A DNA stretch of 42,411 bases, taken from Pseudomonadota bacterium (lineage in GTDB: Bacteria; Pseudomonadota; Gammaproteobacteria; Steroidobacterales; Steroidobacteraceae). The stretch lies in NCBI GenBank assembly GCA_025357635.1, contig JANXOV010000034.1, positions 1 through 42,411 on the forward strand, read 5' to 3'. Numbering within the stretch: the stretch's first letter is position 1; each line of letters begins with the position of its first letter. Under the pieces are notes generated by a model. The model was not told the origin of the DNA. It made no database searches and worked only from the letters and a program-made list of their open reading frames with translations. The translations under genes were made by a program, and so were the position numbers. Below, in pieces: positions 7,028 to 15,576 of the stretch.

Positions 7028-8365
7028 ATGAGCGATTCCCAATCCGGCCTGCGAAGCAACGCTTCGCGCGATAGAGCGCTGCTGCCGCGGATCGCGCTCG
7101 CGGCCGCTTTGTCGGGCATCGCTTTGTGGCTGTGGCGCTCGTACGCCGATTCGCCAGCCGAACAATCAGCGCCTGCGATAGTCGCGGCGAGTATTCCTGC
7201 CTCGGCGCCAGCGGCGGCGGTTGCACCAACCCCAACGGTACCCTTGGTTCAGCCGCAGCAGGCCAGTCTTGCTGCGACCGTCGAGGTCATCGTGGGCCGC
7301 AACGACACGCTGGACCGGATTTTCCGGCGCATGGCGCTCGACACGGCCGATCTGGCGCGAATCCGCGATTTGCCAGGCATCCGCCAGAGCCTGGATTTGC
7401 TGAAACCGGGCGATGCCATCCAGGTGACGCACGAGGACGGTGAGATCCGCACGCTGACCCGCAAGGTCAGTGAGACGCAGACGCTCAAAGTGGTCCGCGA
7501 GCAAACCGGGTTTGCCGCGCAAATGATCAACAATCCGGTAGATCTGCAGACGCGCACCGCCACGGCTCGCATCGATTCTTCGCTGTTCGAATCAGCCGCC
7601 TCGGCCGGCATGTCGGAACAGCTGGCCCTGGAATTGGCCAACATTTTTGCCTGGGACATCGACTTCGTTCTCGACATTCGCGACGGCGATACCTTCACGG
7701 TGGTTTACCACCAGGTGTTTCAGGATGGGCGGTATCTGCACGACGGCGATATTCTCGCCGCCGAATTCGTCAATGACGGCAAGACCTACCGTGCGCTGCG
7801 TTATCTGGCGGCTGGCGGACAGGCTGACTACTACACGCCGGACGGGTTGCCGCTGCGCAAGGCCTTTCTGCGCACGCCGGTGGAATTCACGCGCATCAGC
7901 TCGCGCTTCAACCCGCGCCGCCATCATCCGATCCTGAACCTGATCCGTGGACACATGGGAACCGACTACGCGGCGCCGGTCGGAACGCCCGTGCGCGCCG
8001 CCAGCGACGGCCGCGTCAGCTTCAAGGGCCGCAAGGGCGGCTATGGCAACGCGTTGATGCTGGCGCACACCCGCGGGGTATCCACGCTCTATGGACACCT
8101 GTCCCGATACGCCCGGAATCTGCGACTCGGAGATCAGGTACACCAGGGTCAGGTCATCGCCTATGTGGGCATGACGGGGCTTGCCACCGGTCCCCATCTG
8201 CACTATGAGTATCTGATGAACGGGGTGCACAAAGATCCGGAAAAAGTTCAGCTGCCGGCCGCTGAACCGCTCAAGGCCGAGTCGCTGCAAAGTTTCCATG
8301 CGCAGTCCGCGCCATTGCTTGCGCGCCTGGCCCTGCCGGTCAATCTCGCGGCATCCGCCCACTAG
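7028..8365 (+). CDS. M23 family (LytM) peptidoglycan endopeptidase, MepM-like
   Basis: A 445-residue envelope protein with an N-terminal membrane anchor at about 20-38 and an Ala/Pro-rich periplasmic linker. An OapA/LysM-like segment lies at about 83-135 (VIVGRNDTLDRIF ... LKPGD). The C-terminal M23 domain spans about 285-400. Zinc ligands are visible: H309 and D313 in RGHMGTD, and H392 in TGPHLHYE, with H357 (YGHLS) and H390 completing the active site. All catalytic residues are present, so it should cut peptidoglycan cross-links, as MepM does to allow cell growth. ppk1 follows 37 nt downstream on the same strand. Start codon ATG lacks a clear Shine-Dalgarno. Confidence 0.93.
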   Translation: MSDSQSGLRSNASRDRALLPRIALAAALSGIALWLWRSYADSPAEQSAPAIVAASIPASAPAAAVAPTPTVPLVQPQQASLAATVEVIVGRNDTLDRIFRRMALDTADLARIRDLPGIRQSLDLLKPGDAIQVTHEDGEIRTLTRKVSETQTLKVVREQTGFAAQMINNPVDLQTRTATARIDSSLFESAASAGMSEQLALELANIFAWDIDFVLDIRDGDTFTVVYHQVFQDGRYLHDGDILAAEFVNDGKTYRALRYLAAGGQADYYTPDGLPLRKAFLRTPVEFTRISSRFNPRRHHPILNLIRGHMGTDYAAPVGTPVRAASDGRVSFKGRKGGYGNALMLAHTRGVSTLYGHLSRYARNLRLGDQVHQGQVIAYVGMTGLATGPHLHYEYLMNGVHKDPEKVQLPAAEPLKAESLQSFHAQSAPLLARLALPVNLAASAH

Positions 8366-8402
8366 ACGCCCCTGACATGCATGCGTATTGCAACACTGGC
8401 GT

Positions 8403-10478
8403 ATGAACGATATCGATCTGCAGAGCACGGGCCTTTACGTCAATCGGGAACTGTCGTTTCTCGAGTTCAATCAGCGCGTGCTCGAACAGGCCAAAGACCG
8501 CACCATTCCGCTGCTGGAGAGAGTTCGGTTTCTGTGCATTTCCTGCACGAACCTCGATGAATTCTTCGAAATTCGCGTCGCCGGCCTGAAAGAACTGCTG
8601 GAGGCCGGTGCGGCCCAGCCCGGTCCCGACGGGCTGTCCGTGCCCGATCAGCTCGCCGCGATCCGCTCGCGCACCGAACGGCTGGTCGAGGAACAGTACG
8701 CGCTGTTGAATGATACGTTGATGCCGGAATTGAGCGCATCGGGCGTGGTGTTTCTGGAGGTGGAAACCTGGACTCCCGCGCAGGCGGCGTGGCTGGAAAA
8801 CTATTTCGTCAACGAGGTCGTGCCGGTATTGAGCCCGCTCGCCCTGGATCCGGCGCGGCCGTTTCCAAAAACCGTGAACAAGAGCTTGAATTTCGCGGTG
8901 GCCGTGGAAGGCGAGGACGGCTTCGGTCGCAATACCGGTCTGGCCGTGGTGCAGGCGCCGCGCTCGCTGCCGCGGGTCATCCGGCTGCCCGAGGAACTCG
9001 GCGGCCGCAAGTTCATTTTTCTCGCAACGCTGGTCGAGGCATTCGTCTCCCAGCTGTTTGCCGGCATGGACGTGCGCGGCTGCTATCAATTCCGGGTCAC
9101 CCGCAACAGCGACTTGTTCGTCGAGCAGGAGGAAGTCGACGACCTGCTGCGCGCCGTCGAGGGCGAACTGGCCTCGCGCCGCTACGGCGACGCCGTGCGT
9201 CTGGAAACCGCACACGACACGCCGCCGGAGATCCTCAGCAACCTGCTGGAGCAGTTCGGGTTGAGCGAGCGCGATTTGTACCGCGTGCCCGGCCCGGTGA
9301 ATTTAAACCGGTTGATGGCCGTCTACGATCTGGTGGACCGGCCCGAACTGAAGTACCCGCCCTTCAGTCCCAGCATTCCCGAGCGTCTTGGCATGGGCGG
9401 CGACATATTCTCCACGCTGCGGGCGGGCGATGTGCTGCTGCATCACCCGTTCCAGGGCTTCGGTCCGGTGGCGGATTTCATCAAGCAGGCTGCCCTCGAT
9501 CCCAGTGTGCTGGCGATCAAACAGTCCCTTTACCGCGCCGGCACCGATTCGGCGATCGTGCAGGCGCTGGCCGAAGCGGCGCAGCTGGGCAAGGACGTCA
9601 CGGTGATCATCGAGCTGCGCGCGCGCTTCGATGAGGCGGCCAACATCGAACTGGCGAACAAACTGCAGGAGGCCGGCGCGCACGTCATGTATGGCGTGTT
9701 CGGCTTCAAGACGCACGCCAAGCTCGTGATGGTGGTGCGGCGTGAAGAGTCGGGCCTGAAGCGCTACTGCCATCTGGGGACCGGCAACTATCACGCCAAG
9801 ACCGCGCGGCTGTACACAGACTACGGCCTGCTGACGGCTGATGAGGCCATCGGCGCCGATATTCACGAGATATTTCTGCAACTGACCGGCCTGACCCGCG
9901 TGCCGCGACTGCGCAAGCTGCTGCACGCACCCTTCAGCCTGCATCAGGCGCTGGTGACGAAGATCGAGCGCGAGATCGAGCACGCCCGCAGCGGCAAGGC
10001 CGCACACATCATCGCCAAACTCAATGCGCTCACCGAGCCGATCATCATCCAGGCGTTGTACCGCGCCTCTCGCGCCGGCGTGCAGATCGATCTGATCATA
10101 CGAGGCATCTGCTGCCTGCGGCCTGGAGTCAAGGCAGTCTCGGAGAACATCCGCGTCCTGTCCATCGTGGGCCGGTTTCTGGAGCACTCGCGCGTCTACG
10201 CGTTTGAAAACGGCGGCGCACGCGAGGTGTACTGCGGCAGCGCAGACTGGATGGACCGGAATCTGTTCAGGCGTATCGAGGTCGCGTTTCCGGTGGAAGC
10301 GCGCGAACCGCAGGAGCGCGTGTGGCAGGATCTGGGTCATTACCTGGCGGACAACACCCAGGCCTGGCGCATGCACGCGTCGGGCGACTATCAACGCGTC
10401 AAAGGCGGCGTGCCGTTTTGCGCCCAGTCGCGCCTGCTCAGCCATTTCAACGAGCGCGTGGCACTAACCGAAGCTTAG
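8403..10478 (+). CDS. ppk1: Polyphosphate kinase 1
   Basis: A 691-residue enzyme, the usual PPK1 length. It reversibly transfers the gamma-phosphate of ATP to polyphosphate. The N-terminal and head domains (YVNRELSFLEFNQRVLEQA) are followed by two phospholipase D-like domains. H438 in FKTHAKL and H595 in FLEHSRVYAF correspond to the two catalytic histidines of E. coli PPK (H435, H592). ATG at 8403 is preferred over an in-frame TTG at 8388 because alignment begins there. Its 3' end overlaps the convergent ppx gene by 15 nt, so the polyphosphate-making and -degrading enzymes lie tail to tail. Confidence 0.97.
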   Translation: MNDIDLQSTGLYVNRELSFLEFNQRVLEQAKDRTIPLLERVRFLCISCTNLDEFFEIRVAGLKELLEAGAAQPGPDGLSVPDQLAAIRSRTERLVEEQYALLNDTLMPELSASGVVFLEVETWTPAQAAWLENYFVNEVVPVLSPLALDPARPFPKTVNKSLNFAVAVEGEDGFGRNTGLAVVQAPRSLPRVIRLPEELGGRKFIFLATLVEAFVSQLFAGMDVRGCYQFRVTRNSDLFVEQEEVDDLLRAVEGELASRRYGDAVRLETAHDTPPEILSNLLEQFGLSERDLYRVPGPVNLNRLMAVYDLVDRPELKYPPFSPSIPERLGMGGDIFSTLRAGDVLLHHPFQGFGPVADFIKQAALDPSVLAIKQSLYRAGTDSAIVQALAEAAQLGKDVTVIIELRARFDEAANIELANKLQEAGAHVMYGVFGFKTHAKLVMVVRREESGLKRYCHLGTGNYHAKTARLYTDYGLLTADEAIGADIHEIFLQLTGLTRVPRLRKLLHAPFSLHQALVTKIEREIEHARSGKAAHIIAKLNALTEPIIIQALYRASRAGVQIDLIIRGICCLRPGVKAVSENIRVLSIVGRFLEHSRVYAFENGGAREVYCGSADWMDRNLFRRIEVAFPVEAREPQERVWQDLGHYLADNTQAWRMHASGDYQRVKGGVPFCAQSRLLSHFNERVALTEA

Positions 10479-11969
10479 GCGAAAGCCGGCGTCCTTCAGA
10501 TACTCGCGCTCCTGCTCCAGATCCTCGAGCGTGAGCGGATGTTCCTTCATCCAGCGCACGGGCAGCTCCAGAGTCACCATCCGGCCCTTCACTCGCAGCT
10601 TCGCTTCGGGCAGCGGCTGCGGACTGCGGCCGCGATGCAGCAGCACCGCCAGGCGCAGAATGACAATCAGGAATTCCGCCTGACGATCCCATGGCGGCAG
10701 CAGGTCCTCGACGCTTTCGAAGGATAATTGGCGCCGGTGCGCGCCCACGAGCACGGACAGCAGCAATTGCTCCTCGCGCGGGAAACCCGGCATGTCAGCG
10801 TGCTCGAGCAGATACGCGCTGTGACGCTGATACTTCGAATGCGCGATGTCCAGGCCCGTCTCGTGCAGACGCGCAGCCCAGCCCAACGCCATTTCAGCCA
10901 GGTCATCTTCAAGTTTCCACGCCTCTGCGACCTGTTGCAGCAAGGCCAATGCCGTCCGCTCGACCCGGTCGGCCTGCGTCTCGTCCACGTGATAGCGCTT
11001 TTCCATGGCGTGCACGCTGCGCGTCCGCGCGTCCTCGTCGGTGAAACGGCCCATGAGGTCGTAGAGCAGGCCTTCGCGCATGGCGCCTTCGGCGATGCGC
11101 AGGCGGTCGATCTGCAGGCTCTCGGCAATCTCGAGCAGAATGGCCAGCCCGCTGGGAAACACCGGCGCGCGCTCAGCATCCACGTCAGCCAGACCCAGTT
11201 CCTGAACATGCCCTGCGGCGATGACACGGTCGGCAAGCTTGCGCAGATTGCCCAGCGTGATCATCGGCTCATCCGGAAACTCGCTGCGCAGCACATCGCC
11301 GATGACCCGCACCGAACCGGAACTGCCGCAGGCCTGCTGCCAGCCCAGCTTACGGTAGGACTCCAGCACCGGTTCGAGTTCCAGACGCACTGCGGTGCGC
11401 GCCCGCTCGAAGCGCTTCTCGGAAATCTTGCCGTCCTCGAAACAACTGGCCGCGAGGCCGACGCAGCCGACTGAAAGACTTTCCAGCAGCAACGGGTTGA
11501 AGCCTTCGCCGATCACGATCTCAGTCGATCCCCCGCCGATGTCGATGACCAGCCGTTTGTCGGCGCTCATCGGGCTGGTATGCGCCACCCCGGAATAGAT
11601 CAGGCGCGCCTCCTCGAGGCCGGAAATGATTTCGATGGGGTGGCCAAGGGCAGCGCGGGCACGCTCCAGGAACCAGCGTTTGCGTCTGGCGCGGCGCAGG
11701 GCGTTGGTGCCGACGACGCGGACACTGTCCGCGTGCATGGCCCGCAACCGCTGGCCGAAGCGCTCCAGACAGCGCAGCGCACGTGCGCTGGCCTCGTCAT
11801 CCAGGCGATCGCTGTCGCTCAGCCCGGCCGCCAGGCGCACCATTTCGCGCAGACGGTCCAGAATGACGAGCTGCCCGTGAGAGTGGCGGGCTACCACCAT
11901 GTGAAAACTATTGGAGCCTAAATCCACCGCGGCGAGCACGTCGGGAACGGCACGTCGCTTGGACACCAC
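10464..11969 (-). CDS. ppx: Exopolyphosphatase (Ppx/GppA family)
   Basis: A 501-residue protein of the Ppx/GppA actin-like ATPase superfamily, releasing terminal phosphate from polyphosphate and possibly also hydrolysing pppGpp. The phosphate-binding motifs AAVDLGSNSFHM near the N terminus and VIDIGGGSTEIV near residues 140-152 are clear, and a C-terminal HD-like helical domain follows. The start is GTG at 11969 (a second GTG follows directly) without a strong ribosome site; it begins 11 nt after erpA, suggesting one transcript with bactofilin and erpA. It faces ppk1 tail to tail. Whether it is Ppx or GppA in function cannot be decided from sequence, though the ppk1 context favours Ppx. Confidence 0.93.
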   Translation of the reverse strand: MVSKRRAVPDVLAAVDLGSNSFHMVVARHSHGQLVILDRLREMVRLAAGLSDSDRLDDEASARALRCLERFGQRLRAMHADSVRVVGTNALRRARRKRWFLERARAALGHPIEIISGLEEARLIYSGVAHTSPMSADKRLVIDIGGGSTEIVIGEGFNPLLLESLSVGCVGLAASCFEDGKISEKRFERARTAVRLELEPVLESYRKLGWQQACGSSGSVRVIGDVLRSEFPDEPMITLGNLRKLADRVIAAGHVQELGLADVDAERAPVFPSGLAILLEIAESLQIDRLRIAEGAMREGLLYDLMGRFTDEDARTRSVHAMEKRYHVDETQADRVERTALALLQQVAEAWKLEDDLAEMALGWAARLHETGLDIAHSKYQRHSAYLLEHADMPGFPREEQLLLSVLVGAHRRQLSFESVEDLLPPWDRQAEFLIVILRLAVLLHRGRSPQPLPEAKLRVKGRMVTLELPVRWMKEHPLTLEDLEQEREYLKDAGFRLSFG

Positions 11970-11980
11970 TTATTGGGCCG

Positions 11981-12340
11981 TCAGGCGGAGAAGGAAGACC
12001 CGCAACCGCAAGTCGTCTTGGCGTTGGGGTTGCGTATCACGAACTGCGCGCCTTGGAGATCTTCTTTATAGTCGATCTGCGCACCGGCCAGATACTGGAT
12101 GCTCATCGGGTCGATGAGCAGAGTGACGCCGGAATTCTCAACGGCCGTATCGCCCTCTTCGACGTTTTCATCAAACGTGAAGCCGTATTGGAACCCTGAA
12201 CAACCGCCGCCGGAAACGAACACCCGCAGCTTGAGGTTGGGGTTGGCCTCTTCGGCAATCAAGGACCCCACCTTCGACGCGGCCGCATCGGTGAAGAGGA
12301 GCGTGGGGGGGGAACCGAGGGTTTCAGCAACTGCATTCAT
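11981..12340 (-). CDS. erpA: Iron-sulfur cluster insertion protein ErpA
   Basis: A 119-residue A-type Fe-S carrier. The three conserved cysteines are C47 (GGGCSGF) and C111/C113 (TTCGCGSSF), spaced as in ErpA/IscA. In E. coli ErpA passes clusters to IspG/IspH and other essential enzymes. The ATG at 12340 was chosen because homology begins there; an upstream extension to 12406 would run into the bactofilin gene. The nucleotide stop is 11 nt before ppx. A-type family is certain; the ErpA rather than IscA assignment rests on the N-terminal sequence and the absence of an isc operon here. Confidence 0.93.
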   Translation of the reverse strand: MNAVAETLGSPPTLLFTDAAASKVGSLIAEEANPNLKLRVFVSGGGCSGFQYGFTFDENVEEGDTAVENSGVTLLIDPMSIQYLAGAQIDYKEDLQGAQFVIRNPNAKTTCGCGSSFSA

Positions 12341-12377
12341 AAACGTTAGTGTACTCGTGTACTCGAACCGATCAACT

Positions 12378-12770
12378 TCAGTCCTTGGGCTTGGGGACTG
12401 CCTCACGGGCCGGCACGGCCCGATGAATCAATTTGCCATTTATCTGGGCGCCAATGGCCGTTTCAATGACCGCATAATGAACATTGCCGTGAACTTTGGC
12501 CTTTGGGCCCAGTTCCACCCGGTCGCCGGCCTCGATATCGCCTTTGACGACGCCGTTCAGAATGATGCTGGGAACCGCCACGGACCCCTCCACACAGCCC
12601 TGTTCGCTCACCGACAGCACCGCATGGGCGCCGGCCTCGGATTTGACGTTGCCGTTGATGTAGCCATCGAGGTGAAAGCCGCCGGCGAAAATCACGTCAC
12701 CGTTGATGCGCGTTTTGGGCCCGATCAGCGTATCGATCTTGGACTGCTTACTCGGATTCCGTTTGAACAT
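12378..12770 (-). CDS. Bactofilin (polymer-forming cytoskeletal protein)
   Basis: A 130-residue bactofilin. A short polar N-terminal tail is followed by the repetitive beta-helix ([21 protein letters not shown], then [22 protein letters not shown]) whose regular glycine and hydrophobic pattern is diagnostic. Bactofilins polymerise without nucleotide at the membrane and organise envelope enzymes. The ATG at 12770 lies inside the 3' end of the upstream gene, giving a 23-nt overlap and probable translational coupling to the membrane coiled-coil protein. erpA follows 37 nt downstream. Confidence 0.92.
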   Translation of the reverse strand: MFKRNPSKQSKIDTLIGPKTRINGDVIFAGGFHLDGYINGNVKSEAGAHAVLSVSEQGCVEGSVAVPSIILNGVVKGDIEAGDRVELGPKAKVHGNVHYAVIETAIGAQINGKLIHRAVPAREAVPKPKD

Positions 12771-13521
12771 TCGACTTATCCTTCGCTTCCGTTTCAACCG
12801 ATACGCCCTGGGTCTTCCAAACGAACGCCTGCCGGAAACTGCGGCTGGCGTCGCGCCCGGAGTGGATTTCCACGTTCACCCGCGTCGCGTCGAATCCCGG
12901 CGGCAGCTGCAGCAGCTCATCGAAGTCCTGAAAGTACCGGAACGAGTACGACAAGCTGACGCGGCCCTTCGGGGAGATTCGCGCGAAGCTTAAGTTAAGC
13001 GGTTTACCGCCGTTTAATCCATCGACACTGATCACAGTATTGCCGTTTACCGGTTTATCCGGCTTGCCGACCTGCATGAGGATGAATTTCAGGCGGTATT
13101 GCCCGGCCGCCGCCTCGGGCACGATCTGCAGCCGCTGGACTTTGACGCCGATGGAAGACCCCGGCTGCACCAGACCCCGGTAGAACGACAAGTCCTGGTT
13201 CAGGCGGGCGATCTGGCTTTGCATGTCGCCCAGACTGCGCTCGACCTGTTTGTAGCCCTCCCGATCCACCCGGCGGGCCACATCGGCCGCCTCCAGCTGA
13301 CCCTTTAGCCGGGAATTTTCGGCTTCGAGCTGGCGCATCCGCTCGTTCGAGGACAGCGCGCCGCGTACGGCATCCACGACCCGATAGCCTGCGTCATAGC
13401 GGCCCAGTTCGAACATCCCGTAGAAAAACCCGACCGCCAGCAGCGCCAGCCCGCCGAACATCCAGGCGCGCTTGCGCGGCGAATGCGCTCGAACCACCAG
13501 CTTGCCGAAGGGATCCGCCAT
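12748..13521 (-). CDS. DUF6776-like membrane coiled-coil protein
   Basis: A 257-residue inner-membrane protein. A basic N terminus precedes one TM helix at about 20-38. A coiled coil follows at about 58-115 (RMRQLEAENSRLKGQLEAAD). A C-terminal beta-rich domain of about 120 residues ends in a polar tail. It resembles the uncharacterised DUF6776 family of gammaproteobacteria. Topology places the coiled coil and C-terminal domain in the periplasm. Its coding sequence overlaps the start of the bactofilin gene by 23 nt, suggesting equal production and a role in positioning or anchoring the bactofilin polymer; this is inference. Confidence 0.75.
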   Translation of the reverse strand: MADPFGKLVVRAHSPRKRAWMFGGLALLAVGFFYGMFELGRYDAGYRVVDAVRGALSSNERMRQLEAENSRLKGQLEAADVARRVDREGYKQVERSLGDMQSQIARLNQDLSFYRGLVQPGSSIGVKVQRLQIVPEAAAGQYRLKFILMQVGKPDKPVNGNTVISVDGLNGGKPLNLSFARISPKGRVSLSYSFRYFQDFDELLQLPPGFDATRVNVEIHSGRDASRSFRQAFVWKTQGVSVETEAKDKSNVQTESE

Positions 13522-13586
13522 CCTGCAATCTCTACAATGGCCGAACGGCTATCATGCCGGTTCGCGCCGTCAACGAAGGACTGGTC

Positions 13587-14003
13587 ATGCTTTGGGTAAA
13601 GGCATTGCACGTGGTAGCCATGGTCACCTGGTTCGCCGGACTATTTTATCTGCCGCGATTGTTCGTGTATCACGCCGACACGCGCGATGAGACAGGCGCG
13701 GCGCGCTTCAAAATCATGGAACGCCGGCTGTTCATCCTGATGAGCATCGGCGCAACGGCAACCATCGTCTTTGGTATGTGGATGATCATTCTTCTTCCTG
13801 AGTATCTGTCCATGCACTGGCTGCAGCTGAAGCTCGCTCTGGTCGCGATACTGATCGGCTATCACCTATATTGCTACCAGTTGCTGTCGGACTTCCGCGC
13901 CAATGCCAACCGGCGCAGCGCCAAGTGGTTCCGGGCCTTCAACGAAGTGCCCAGTCTGCTGCTGCTGGCCATTGTGCTGCTGGCCATCGTCAAACCTTTC
14001 TAG
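13587..14003 (+). CDS. hemJ: Protoporphyrinogen IX oxidase HemJ
   Basis: A 138-residue protein with four predicted TM helices, matching the HemJ (UPF0093/CopD-like) family in length and sequence. It converts protoporphyrinogen IX to protoporphyrin IX in haem synthesis. The N-terminal helix LWVKALHVVAMVTWFAGLFY carries conserved His8, and basic residues follow (LPRLFVYH). The ATG at 13587 has GAAGGA six bases upstream, better than an earlier in-frame start at 13554. It is divergent from the DUF6776-like gene and its stop codon interlocks with that of rppH (both within CTAG, 4-nt overlap). Confidence 0.92.
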   Translation: MLWVKALHVVAMVTWFAGLFYLPRLFVYHADTRDETGAARFKIMERRLFILMSIGATATIVFGMWMIILLPEYLSMHWLQLKLALVAILIGYHLYCYQLLSDFRANANRRSAKWFRAFNEVPSLLLLAIVLLAIVKPF

Positions 14004-14569
14004 CCAGCCTTGCTTCGGCGCCGGTTGCGCGCCGGCTCGGGGACCGCGAATTGATCCCACCAATCCGGGTAATCGGGCAGTTTGTGCGGATCGATGTATC
14101 GGCCCAGCTCGTGCAGGGCCTTGATATAGACGCGGCGCTTGAAATACACCACCTCACGCACCGGCGTCCAATAGTCCACCCAGCGCCAGGCGTCGAATTC
14201 TGGCGTGACGCTGGCATCAAAGCGCAATTTGGACTCCCCCGCTTCGAACCGCAGCAAAAACCAGCGCTGCTTCTGGCCAATACAGCGGTCCCGGATGTTC
14301 TGCTTCGGAAGCCGGTAGCGCATCCAGCCGCGGGTGCTGCCCAGCAGCCGCACATCGCCCCGCTCCAATCCCACCTCTTCGTGCAGTTCGCGGTACAGGG
14401 CGTCCTCGACGCGTTCCCCGTGGCGGACGCCGCCTTGGGGAAACTGCCAGCCGCGGCCGCCGATGCGCCCGCCCAGGAACAGTTCATGCGGCTCGCGCAT
14501 GAGCACGATCCCCACATTGGCTCGAAAACCCTCAGGATCGATGTAATCAACTACCGGCTCTGGCGACAT
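14000..14569 (-). CDS. rppH: RNA pyrophosphohydrolase RppH
   Basis: A 189-residue Nudix hydrolase that removes pyrophosphate from 5' triphosphorylated mRNA and so starts RNase E-dependent decay. The Nudix box GGVRHGERVEDALYRELHEEVG is complete, and flanking segments (FRANVGIVL, WQFPQGG, CIGQKQRWFLL, TPEFDAWRWVDYW, VVYFKRRVY) are characteristic of RppH rather than other Nudix enzymes. A basic C-terminal tail follows. The first ATG gives an N terminus slightly longer than in E. coli. It is divergent from the BtuC-type permease, with 26 nt between starts. Confidence 0.95.
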   Translation of the reverse strand: MSPEPVVDYIDPEGFRANVGIVLMREPHELFLGGRIGGRGWQFPQGGVRHGERVEDALYRELHEEVGLERGDVRLLGSTRGWMRYRLPKQNIRDRCIGQKQRWFLLRFEAGESKLRFDASVTPEFDAWRWVDYWTPVREVVYFKRRVYIKALHELGRYIDPHKLPDYPDWWDQFAVPEPARNRRRSKAG

Positions 14570-14595
14570 GGCCGGGATTGTTCCATATTGCCTTC

Positions 14596-15570
14596 ATGAA
14601 AGCGCGCTGGCTGTTGCTGTTATTGTCGATCACTGCCGCGGCCAGCGTCTTGCTGGCCGTCACCGTTGGCAGCACGGACATCGGCGCAGGCCAGGCCCTG
14701 CGGGCCATGCTCGGCGCCCAGGATCCGCTGGTGCGGCAAATCATCCTGGATTTGCGACTGCCGCGTGCCGTCAACGCATTCTGCACCGGCGGACTGCTGG
14801 CGCTGGCCGGCGTGCTGATGCAGGTCTTGCTCAGAAATCCCCTGGCCGATCCGTTCGTTCTGGGCATCTCGGGCGGGGCGGCCGTGGCGGCGCTGGGGGC
14901 CATGCTGCTGGGCCTGGGCGGATGGATGATCGATGGCGCTGCCGCAGGCGGCGCGCTCGGCGCAACGCTGCTGGTGTTCGGGCTCGCGCATGGGCATGGC
15001 GGCTGGACGCCGCAGCGGCTGCTGCTGACCGGCGTGGTGGTGGCCGCCGGCTGCGGCGCCATCGTCAGCCTGATGCTTGCGTTGGGGGAGGACACCCGCC
15101 TGCGCGGCATGCTGTTCTGGCTCATGGGCGATTTGTCCTTTGCCTCCTTCTCACGCACCGCGCTTGGTTTGCTGCTCGTCGTCGGCGGCCTCGCCATCGC
15201 CGGCGCCCGCAACCTCAACGTGCTGGCGCGCGGTGAACTGGAAGCCCAGTCCCTGGGCGTGGCGCTCAAGCCGGCGCGCATCACCTTGTTCTGCGCCACC
15301 AGCGCGCTGACGGCGGCGGCGGTCACGACGGCCGGAGGCATCGGCTTCATCGGCCTGCTGACGCCGCATCTGGTGCGCCTGATGGCAGGCAGCGATCATC
15401 GCGTGGTGGTGCCGGCATCGATACTGCTGGGCGGCTCTATGCTCACGCTGGCCGACATCCTCGCGCGGGTTGCCGCCGCTCCGCGGCAGTTGCCGGTCGG
15501 CGCGCTGACGGCGTTGATTGGCGTGCCGCTATTTCTGTTCCTCATGCAGCGCCAGCGCCACGTCAGTTGA
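14596..15570 (+). CDS. FecCD/BtuC-type ABC transporter permease
   Basis: A 324-residue polytopic membrane protein of the BtuC/FecCD family, with the conserved DLRLPRAVNAFCTGG and the family segment GIGFIGLLTPHLVRLMAGSDHR that contacts the ATPase, then LPVGALTALIGVPLF near the end. The ATG at 14596 (MKARW) is preferred to an upstream TTG at 14578. Members import vitamin B12, haem or ferric siderophores with a periplasmic binding protein. No binding protein is next to it; a matching ATPase lies at 20036-20797 and a cobalamin adenosyltransferase at 24964, which together favour cobalamin. Substrate is inferred. Confidence 0.9.
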   Translation: MKARWLLLLLSITAAASVLLAVTVGSTDIGAGQALRAMLGAQDPLVRQIILDLRLPRAVNAFCTGGLLALAGVLMQVLLRNPLADPFVLGISGGAAVAALGAMLLGLGGWMIDGAAAGGALGATLLVFGLAHGHGGWTPQRLLLTGVVVAAGCGAIVSLMLALGEDTRLRGMLFWLMGDLSFASFSRTALGLLLVVGGLAIAGARNLNVLARGELEAQSLGVALKPARITLFCATSALTAAAVTTAGGIGFIGLLTPHLVRLMAGSDHRVVVPASILLGGSMLTLADILARVAAAPRQLPVGALTALIGVPLFLFLMQRQRHVS

Positions 15571-15576
15571 CGCGTT

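Noticed and set aside
14570-14596. Cobalamin riboswitch before the BtuC-type permease
   Set aside because: Only 26 nt separate it from divergent rppH, too short for a B12 riboswitch, and no B12-box motif is seen.
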